Of a stretch of DNA of 64,000 nt, positions 55,501 to 64,000 are shown piece after piece; position 1 is the first letter of the stretch; the number at the start of each line of letters is the position of its first letter. The notes beneath the pieces are model-generated. The model was not told the DNA's origin. It did not search any database and saw only the letters and a program-made list of their open reading frames with translations. Both the position numbers and the translations under genes were made by a program. Source of the stretch: Apodospora peruviana (lineage: Eukaryota > Ascomycota > Sordariomycetes > Sordariales > Lasiosphaeriaceae); NCBI GenBank assembly GCA_033439685.1, contig JAUEDM010000004.1, positions 2,108,001 through 2,172,000 of the forward strand, in the 5' to 3' direction.

Positions 55501-58272
55501 AAGATTTCCCCGCCTTTCTCTCCATCTTTTTCGTGTGACACAACCCCCTGTAACCCTGGACCCCGCACTCCAAAATCTCAGATGGACAGGGGAAAGCGAA
55601 CCCCAATGTCTCAAGTCTTGAGTACCTCTGTGGCTGGGGTCGTTTGCAGATAAAACATCCCTGCCTTCAGGTCACTGAGCTCCGAGACCAACACCGACAC
55701 ACCACGGGCCGTCACTCCAGATTGCGGGAAAGCCATCTACTCTTGGGCCAAGCGCTCCATTCATCCGACCAATCGTACCTGAGCATTCCGACCCCAGTTC
55801 TCCGCTTTGGGCAACCGTTTTCTTCTCTCTTTTCTTTTTTTTCTCTTCGGCTCCTGACCCGATCCGATTCTCCAACAACACCTTCTCTCGTCCACACCCC
55901 CCTTTCCATTCAATGTGTGCTGAAATGTTTCGAGAACACCACGCGCGCTGTCTGCAAGTGTCCAGATCGGGACGTGCACGTACATATGTGTAGATGTATG
56001 GTGTATGTTGATCCCAGCGCATCCACGCGACAAACGCCACTCGCGTGACTGAAATGTGGAATGATGGGTTGATGAGTGGCGTCAAAGGCTGATCATGTGG
56101 ACCTGAATTTCTCCCAAGAATCTGCGTCGGTTAACTGCATTTTCTTGTTCCATTCTTTACAACAAGAGAGAACATGCTGATGAGAAAAAGGCAAGCTTTG
56201 CTACAAGCCTTGATCTCTTGTTGTCCATGATGATGGCGGCTTGGCGCTCTGGCGGACCGGGCCTCATCTCCTTCTATCCCCACATGTAACCTTGTCATTC
56301 TGGATGTATATACACACACCCCCAGACTTTTCTTGTCCAGAATCCTGGGCGACCATGGTGTATAGCACACAGGAGATGTCGGTACTGAAAGCCGTGACCG
56401 GCAGATCCGAAAACGAACGAACCTGGCCGCCAGCCAGCAGGAAAGACAGGGCAGCAGAAAGCAAAGGTACCTTGTTCACTCTGCCGGGGAGGTGCGTGCT
56501 GCAACAATGTGCTGAATAACCTCAAAAATCATCCGTCACTAGCACCCTTGTCTTGAACTGCTGGCTTGGTTGGGATATAGGTAGGTAGGTACGGTAGAGT
56601 AGCGTCCGGCACTCCGAGAGAACGAAAGGCATAATTATACAATTATAGGGGACTGAACTGCAACAATCACACGGACGGTAAACAGAAACAGAACGCAAAA
56701 AAAAAGGTAAACCAGAGTTTCAGTGCCATTACATAAGGCACGATACCTTACATACTCCAACATCAGAGCCAACAGAAAAGAGAGAAACGGAAAAAAAGTA
56801 AAAGCCGCGAACAACCGCGCCAGCACAATTAAATTCAAAAGTCAAAGCCGAGCTTCGACATATCCATTGATTGGGAGAGAAGAAAAAGCCCAAGATGTTC
56901 TGGAAACTCGGCTTTACTATACAGGTTTGTGCGGGTGGACCATGTCGTTTAGATTGGATTATAAGTGTGTGGCCCATCATATCCTGTCCTTCAATATATC
57001 CTGCCTTATACAGTATAGTATGTAATGAGAATTATAGGGGTGGCCTCGTCATCACACTCAAAGAAAGCGCTATGAACAGTACACACAAACGCCCGCTTCG
57101 TTCGCTAGGTAATCGGCAATACGCTAGAACACTTTTCGAAGGCGCACACACAGACCCTAGGTAATCACTGCGATAAATGTGTGTGTCCGTGTGTCTGGCT
57201 TCATTAAAACTTCAGCGAACCTGACACGGCCGGCCCAGCCGTCGGTCAAATTACGGTAATGTGTGTGGCGTTTCTCCTTAGCCCATCTGCCCGCCTTACC
57301 CATAGAGCTTGCTTTCATGCCATGTGTTCAAGTCCAAATCCACACACCTACTACAGTAGTAGGTATGGAAGGAAGAAAAGAAGGGTTCAATGGACTTTTT
57401 ATTCAGAGAGCTATGTGGTGGGAACATGTCCAAGCCAGCCATTACACGTATGTCAACAGCAAAATAGAAGCCAAAACAATGCTTTCTCACTCAAAGTCGT
57501 ACACGCATATTCATTCATGTAATTCCGTATATAAATGAATCATTGGTATTTCGCATTTTCCATCCATCCAAAAATAAACCATATTCCTTTTCGCAACACC
57601 CACTTCCTTTCACACATACAAACATTTCCCGTTGTATCCCTTCCCAAGTCCTTAGGTAGTGAGTTTCCTTGCCATGTTTTCCCGATCCCGTCGTAAACAG
57701 ATAGATATCATAAATAAAAACGAGTAAGAAAAGGAGATATGTGCTCGCGCAACGAAAACACTCCTTGGTATATCCATCAATCTTCCAACATAAACTCCCC
57801 ACGGCAGCAACAGCAAACACCAAACTGGCAGGCATCAAAAACAATGAGAAGGAAAAGGAGAGACACGATATCCGCGCACCCGAGACATACTGCAACACAA
57901 ATAGCTATAAGACATGAAATGCCAACTCCGCACCAAAGCAAACTCCACTCACACCGGGCCGCCGGTTTCCTTCTCCATCAACCCCTTTTTACCCCAGATT
58001 GAAAGAAAAATGACACGCATAAAAGACACCCAATGAGGTATGTGCTGCTGCACCCCACATTCTATGAGGTTACATTCGATCCAGCCAGCAGCCAGTTCCA
58101 TCGCTTTCGTGTGTAGCATCAATCAATCCCGATTTCAAGTCATTAGATGTCTGACAAAGAAAGGTAAGAAAGGAGGGGGGAAAATGAACGAGGTAGAGAA
58201 TACTCGTAGATAATTCCGTAATGGAAGAAATAGAGAGTAGAGAAGAACAGAACAAAAAAGGCGTTGGTTTGC
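52515..58272. other. 5.8 kb stretch without a recognised gene
   Basis: This interval lies between the MFS start codon and the stop codon of the Zn2Cys6 regulator. The left part should be the MFS promoter and the right part the 3' UTR of the regulator. Open frames up to 172 codons occur on both strands but none shows a domain, and splice signals do not join them into one. A 127-codon minus-strand frame at 57515-57898 has two hydrophobic stretches only. No tRNA, rRNA or transposon end is seen. It could hold a noncoding RNA or a degraded element. Confidence 0.5.
53185..53198 (+). repeat. Telomere-like motif, (TTAGGG)2-like
   Basis: The sequence TAGGGTTAGGGTTA lies about 670 nt upstream of the MFS start. 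Same motif as at 48263. Confidence 0.55.
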
Positions 58273-60628
58273 TCAGTGAACATAGGGGAATCCGTCCATA
58301 GCCGCAGCCGCAGCAGCAGCCTGGGCCTGGCTCATCATCCCGTAGTCCATGTGCATCATGCCGGCAGCATCGTGAACGCCTCCGGGCCCATGTCCACCCG
58401 CAGACGCAGCACCGAATCCGTACTCGGCGGCGGCAGCGGCTGCAGCAGCCGGGTCGTCGCCTTGCCCGCCCCAGTACATGCCGTCCAGGTCCCAGAGCCC
58501 ACCCTGGTCCAGCATGCCCATCATGCCGAGGCCCTCAACCGGCTCGAGGCCGATGGGACTCATGTGAATGTCCGAGTTGGCGGGCATCAGCATGCCGTCG
58601 CCCGTGACTGTGATGTGCATGCTTGGGCTCTGCGAGCGGTGCGCGGCCTGCTGTGCCTGGATTGCACGGCTGGCCTCGTACATGCGCCAGACGACCTCGC
58701 GCGAGCGCCGCGCGGCGAGCGACCACTCCTCCATGGCCTCGAGCAGATCCAGGATCGTCTCAATCTGCTTGAGCCACTCGGGCACGCGTGGGCTGCCCCA
58801 CTGCCAGAAAACAGAGACTAGCGGGACCATGGCGGCTTGGTAGAGAAACCAGACTGCGTTCCACCCGGACATCTGGTTACGCGTCCACTCGCGCGCGATG
58901 TCATCGATGGTCTGCGCGGCGAGCTCGCGGCAGGTCTCGATGGCCGCGAGGTCGGCATCGCATGCCTGCGTGTGTGGGTTGAGCCCGGAGCTCGCGAGCG
59001 AGAGCAGAACGGGGCGGTGGAGAAGCATGCGCAGGTTCTGGTAGCGCCACTTCATGATGCAGCGCGCCATATAGAGAGGCTCGGCGCAAGGGTCTGTCGT
59101 GCGGAGTAGCCACGGCAGGCTGGTGTACCAGTTGACAAGCTGGCCGTCCAGACTGCAGCGGTCCTCGGTCCGGAGGAGTGGCGAGATGGCGAGCATATCT
59201 TGAATCTGTGTGGCGATCTTGCAGAACTTGATGTTCTCGATGAGCGGCAGGATGCCGGCATGCTGAGACGAGTCACGCCCGGCGTTGATGCCAAACTCGG
59301 GTGGCCGGATGTTGATCGCCGGGCCCCATCGGCCAAAGGACGGTCGGCCCATAGTGGTTGTGGCCCAGGTATCCAGGCAGAAGAGCGTCCACCATGTCCG
59401 CCTCCGCGTCTCGGCGGCGGCAACGTCGCTTGCGCTCTGTGCTAAGCTCTCGCGGTGAAGGCCGAGAGCGCTGGCCATACGGATTGCGGCGCCGAGAACG
59501 GCATTGGCCATGTTGGGTCGGTTGATGTAGTGGAGGTAGTATCCGCCAATGAGGGCCAGTGACTGAACCATCTCAATATGGCTGCTTCCGAAAGCGTCCA
59601 TGGGGAGTTGTTCCATGGCTCGGTTGTAGTAATTGATATGGTTGTAGTCATCCGACTTCATTGCCACAATGCTGCCCATTGCGAATACCATGTTCAACAG
59701 TGCGAGCCAAGGCGCATCGAACCTCTGTCCCTCAAGGTAGTCGGCCCGGAAGGTAGTCTCATCCAGCATTGGAACGAAGACGTGGATGCGCTTGAAGTAA
59801 GCGTCGATGAGTGTCTGACCCTTCCAGGACCACGGAATGCGTTGCGGATCCTTGGGAGCCGCAGACTTTTGTCTGATGACAGGGTAGTTATGCGACATCT
59901 CGACGCTGTTCAATGGTGTAGCCAGAGAATTCCTGAGGCCTGGTTGAACCTTGAGCATCACCATCAAGGCTGCCTTGATCGATGAAGCACCGAGGTAGGA
60001 GGTTTGCCGATCTACTGTAAGTGATAGGGCATTGATATCGTCGGCCTCAGCAGGGATAGCGTCCCTCCCTCGTCGTTCCTCATCCCATTCCGTATCGCGG
60101 GACGGAATCTGCTCCAAAAGATTCTCAGACTTTGGCATCATTGGTGATTCTAGGTCGGAGATTGGTGAGGTTTGCAATGGAGGAGATGGTAGACCGCCGA
60201 CTGAAGTGTCAAGAACAGGTCGGTCCAAGAGGTTCAGAAGCTCGTGCCTTGAAAGCGGCAACAGAGCATGGACCTCCTGGTTTGGATATAAACGCTTCAG
60301 AATCGACCGACATTCTTCTAGGGACTGAGACAGGGCTTCGAGGGTTTTGCGCGAGGGGATCACTCGTTGCCGGTGCTTGTCATAAAAACACCTCTTTGGG
60401 GCACGGCTGGAAAGGCATTGACCGCAGGGTTGCTGGCCATCACATCGGCTGGGAAACCAAACATGTTAGACTACTTTAAGAAAACATCTCCCATAACAAC
60501 TTACATCTTGCGCCTCTTGCACTCGGCACAGGCATGTGGAGTTGTTATTCTTTTGGCCGTTGCAGCATTGCTAGCCTTGGCACTATCTTGCGAGTCTGTT
60601 GAAGCTTTTCGTGGTGTGACACCTTGGA
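58273..60628 (-). CDS. Zn(II)2Cys6 transcription factor, first exon unresolved
   Basis: Two exons can be joined: 60505-60628 and 58273-60448 (56-nt intron). The joined frame gives the binuclear zinc cluster ACAECKRRKIRCDGQQPCGQC ending in CFYDKHRQR, with six cysteines spaced C-X2-C-X6-C-X5-C-X2-C-X8-C. Directly after it comes RKTLEALSQSLEECRSILKR, a probable dimerisation helix. The fungal-specific activator domain follows in the middle (for example RTWWTLFCLDTW, LALIGGYYLHYINRP). The C-terminal 130 residues are Met/Gly/Ala-rich with two poly-Ala runs, probably disordered. The exon 60505-60628 begins in phase 1, so at least one upstream coding exon is missing; ATG candidates lie between 60630 and 60800. 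The zinc cluster wording recalls cellulose-regulator types (CLR-2/ClrB/ManR), but I state this only as a possibility. Confidence 0.85.
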
Positions 60629-63600
60629 CTGGCAATGGTCAGCGGAGAGTCCACCCATACGAGGATGGCGGCGGACTTGCAGGTATGGAACATGCCACCC
60701 TGGGCGGGAATTGGGATAGTCGGCGCCATTCTCAAGGTTTGTGAGACTGGCAATGGTGAAGAAGCAGGTTCGGTAGCCTGCGAGACAGGCAAGCGAGAGC
60801 CGGGCGGGCCGGGGAGCGTGGATATATATGCGGAGGTGAGGCCGGCAAGGGACGTTTGGGATGGAAGACCAAAGCAGTATAAGTGGCGAGGGTGTTAATT
60901 ACATGAGCTAGAGCGCGGGGAAGGAGAGCGAGGCCTGAGATTGGGTTATGGGTGGTAAGCGCGAGGATAAAGATAGATATGGACGATGACGAGGAGGTAA
61001 AAGTATGGGGAACGAATGCAGACTTATATATTTACATTGTTGTAGTTGGGGATTTGGCTTCTCAGCGGGTGTGGGGAGAGAGAAATTTGGAAGGGACTCA
61101 GGGAATTGTGGGTGCTTGCCTGTGGAGAAGCTTGATTGTTGGACCTGTCAAGCTTAGAACAGAGGTATAACAGGTTCGAGTGCAGATGCTGGTACTCGTG
61201 CTATGGCCTCAGTATAGTTCGTCAAGTAAGGTTGATATAAAGTGCGTGCGGAAAGTAATGTATGCTACGAGGCTAGTAGTGCTTGACTGTCTTCGGGGGT
61301 CAATGCCGTGTTGGAGGGCTACCCAGCATCAAGCCACAAAGACTGGCGGCCGAACAGGGGCAAGGCTGCTTGCTTGACCAGGCACAAGTCTGGTGTATAT
61401 CACCAATCAGGCAAGCCCGTACTGGCAGTACCTGAAAACTCATATTAACACGCGGGCCACGAAGGTCACGCCAGGACGGAGAGCTGGACTCGGAGAAAGA
61501 TGCTTGTTGGAGAAAGAGTAAATCTTGTCTGAGATTCTAAGCAGCACTAGCTTCTTCCACCCGCAGACCTCGACCTGAGCCCGATGAAATCTGGGTAAGT
61601 CTTCTCGCGCTCGTCGTTTCAGTGCCAGGACCGGGGTGCATTGGGAGGCTTGTACGTACATGCTGCAGGACAACCAAGGATCGCACACGTGGAGCTGCCA
61701 TGTACTGCGTCGTACAGCGGGAAGAGATCGAGGTACTAGCCGTCTATCCTGATGACGGTGCAGACCACAATCGGGTGCCGAGTGAGGTAGATGAGGACTG
61801 CTTGCAGCACTCGGTCACTTGACCGTAGCCAGCCCCCAGTTCCTTGAGAGCCGAGAACCTGGGGAATCCGGGGTGAATTCAAGCGGGTACGACAGCAACT
61901 TGGTCTCACCTCCACTCTCGAGGTTCGCCTCTAGCTAAGCCTGGAGAAGGCGAGCTTTGTCCATGTCTTCCCAGAGATACTTCAGTAACTATATCGAATG
62001 TTGCTTTCTTCCCTGTACGACTAGAGCCCCAAAGCAGCACCGTACCGGGGTTGGGCACGGGATAGAAGGGGGGAGTGAATCTGAAAAGAGTTGGAGAGTT
62101 GGAGAGAGGGGAAAGGGGACCGTCGGCCCCAAGGGCTCTTTCGATTCTCATGGTGGGCCCGGGTGGCAGCCGTTTGTGGAGAACCAAAGCCGTTGTTCCT
62201 CTCGACGCTAGACATTCCCCTTGCTGCGAACGCAACGGGCAGGGAGTGTGGATCTGGCTTGCGATCCTCGTCCCCCAACTCCGATCAGGGCAGGCAGGGG
62301 TGCTCTGCAGTCTGGGGTGTGGGTGTGGGGAACCGTCCAAGGACGACGGGTCTGATCTGGGGATCGCATGGCAATGGCATGGTTGTCAGTCTAAAACGGA
62401 GACGGCACGCCAGTAAGAAGGGCGCTCGGGATACGGAAGACGGAAAGGTAGGGTGCACTGCAGCTCCACAGACATGACACTCTATCCATCCCCATCATCA
62501 GATAATACGGTGCATGCGACTGTCGTAAATTTGATCACCTATGAGCTTCGTTGGCGATAGTATCTCAACCAAGACGTTTAGCGGCTGGCTAGATCTGGGG
62601 CCGCAAGACCGCGGTCAGCTCTCCTGCAGAGGCAAAAAGCTGAAGTACGACGTGGAGATAACCAGACTTGAAGCTGTGCGTCGCGAGCCACAGGGACAGA
62701 AATACCTCGGCAGGGTGCCTTCCCTCCAGCTGAGGAGGGAGAAATAAACGGACCAGTGGCGATTTCAGGACATTTTACAGGTGCACATGACCTGTCACGG
62801 CTAATCTATCAAGACTTGGTCAGCGCGGACATGACTGTATGATGAAGACAAGTGAATGTGCAAGGGAGAAACGCTCTCTGAGAGGAACCGCTTCTACAGC
62901 GTTTGCCCCGGACCGTCGCCTGCATGCTCAGCACCGACGAGTAGGCTGTCGCTAGACGTACGGTCAGGTAGGCCTGGTAGACTTCCCGTCGTTCCCGTTG
63001 ACGTGAGTGGAGGACCTGGATCTGTACACGTCCAGTATGTAGGTACCGTATGTAGGCAGTCGGCCGACCTGAGGTACCTCCTGCGTGACCTGAGACGACG
63101 GACGGCATGTTTGGAGAAACGGTGGAGATAGTTGAGCTGTGAATTCCTTGGCGTTTTTCGCTGTGGCCGACTTTCTCTTGCTGTCCTCGGCCTTTCTGCT
63201 TGTTTTCCGTCGTCGCCAATCTCCGAGTTTGGAGATCGGTTCCTTAGCCCCGGGCCTTTCACTTCACTTGTCAGGTCGGTGTCAGGCCACAGGAAGCTGA
63301 GAGGCCCTCAGGAGGCCCTTGCGGTGCGCGCACATACATAATACGCGAGTGTATGTGTATGGGTACGGAATACGGAATACGGAATACATATACGCATACA
63401 AGATAATGTTAATCGCGCATTGAACGTCCTGGAGGGAGGTTGACGGTTAACTTTAGAAACGTTAATAAGGGAGACTGAAGAGAGCCGTGAAGAGCGAAAA
63501 AAACTTTCACCACCAGTGCTGCCCCCCCTTCCTGTCTGGCTGCCTGGCACCGTTCGCGGCATCACCCCGCAGAGCTCGCAGAAGGACTGGAACGACGGCC

Positions 63601-64000
63601 AAGCGAGCCTAGCGCGATGCGGTTGCCGACCTCGCTGTGCCATATCTGAGATCTCGTCACTCTTTACGGTCCTGTGTTCCTGACAGCAGCAGCAGCATCA
63701 TCTCGTCGGTTCGGTAATGTCGGTTGGCGCGAGATTTCAGGCTTCTTTCAGTTTGAGATTTGAAGACTGACACGAGGCATTGAAATTGGTATGAGAGCCA
63801 GCAGGTTCGGGCCAGCGTTAATCTCGTGTCCGTTTCAAATCTGGTGAGCCCAATCTAATCTCTGGCCATGCTAGACAAGTGTCAGCAATGCTATCACCAC
63901 TCACTCAAGATTACGCAGTATTTCGTACGAACTATAATATCATAGCACGCATCAGTTAAGGCTTTTTGTTTTTCTCAGGTCGGTAGGTGACACCACCACT
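60629..64000. other. 3.4 kb without a recognised gene, probable promoter of the regulator
   Basis: Contains the unresolved first exon(s) of the Zn2Cys6 gene between about 60630 and 60800 and its upstream sequence. Frames at 61906-62340, 62541-62747 and 62809-63643 lack domains. Microsatellite-like repeats occur at 63364-63387. No gene can be supported. Confidence 0.45.
63364..63387. repeat. Tandem 7-bp repeat, unit TACGGAA, three copies
   Basis: Three perfect copies of TACGGAA followed by a partial fourth. Confidence 0.9.

Noticed and set aside
57515..57898. 127-codon minus-strand frame with two hydrophobic stretches downstream of the regulator
   Set aside because: No family resemblance and likely in the 3' region of the regulator; not enough to call a gene.
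1..64000. CRISPR array, prophage, insertion sequences or bacterial operons
   Set aside because: Intron-rich eukaryotic genes throughout, no regularly spaced direct repeats and no transposase or integrase frame recognised.

Overview
The window reads as nuclear DNA of a filamentous ascomycete. Genes are split by short GT-AG introns, mostly 50-85 nt, with CTAAC/CTGAC-like branch sites. Coding regions are GC-rich, genes lie on both strands with no operon-like order, and the families present (Zn2Cys6 regulator, GT62 mannosyltransferase, Asi-type RING protein, single two-RRM U1A/U2B''-like protein) fit Pezizomycotina. Gene content and conserved protein wording suggest a Sordariomycete; that placement is an inference. 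I rebuilt the exons by eye from splice signals, reading-frame continuity and conserved motifs. The summed exon lengths of every finished model are a multiple of three.

Layout: FIG4 (+, its 5' part lies outside the window), TTI2 (-), CCA1 (-), GEA/GBF1-type ARF exchange factor (-), ANP1 (-), MTR3 (+), YND1 apyrase (+), OPI10/Hikeshi (-), Tnr3-like Nudix protein (+), RPB8 (-), ELP4 (+), SEN34 (+), Asi-type RING membrane protein (-), U1A/U2B''-like protein (+), VMA8 (-), SYF1 (+), a 102-residue small protein (-), CHO2 (+), an intron-containing tRNA-Gln(UUG) (-), a short-chain dehydrogenase (-), an MFS transporter (-) and a Zn2Cys6 transcription factor (-). From 1 to about 48 kb the content is housekeeping: lipid signalling, Golgi traffic and glycosylation, RNA processing, transcription, V-ATPase and phospholipid synthesis. 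From about 48.7 kb it becomes more accessory-like (dehydrogenase, transporter, regulator), with a 5.8 kb stretch without a gene between transporter and regulator and 3.4 kb without a recognised gene at the right edge.

Several genes share pathways. CCA1, SEN34, ELP4 and the intron-bearing tRNA-Gln(UUG) all belong to tRNA maturation, and that tRNA is a plausible substrate of all three proteins. GEA, ANP1 and YND1 all act in the Golgi. MTR3, the U1A-like protein and SYF1 act on RNA. Nothing shows that these are co-regulated clusters; in fungi such closeness is often chance.

I found no CRISPR array, no intact transposon and no clear foreign island. The most unusual observations are gene-structure details (10- and 11-nt micro-exons in VMA8, a 17-nt micro-exon completing the NNAG motif of the dehydrogenase, a 428-nt intron in the Nudix gene), a poly-C tract plus short upstream ORF before CHO2, candidate dual-targeting starts in CCA1 and the dehydrogenase, two short telomere-like motifs, and an unrecognised conserved-looking small protein. 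I do not claim a new biological system here.
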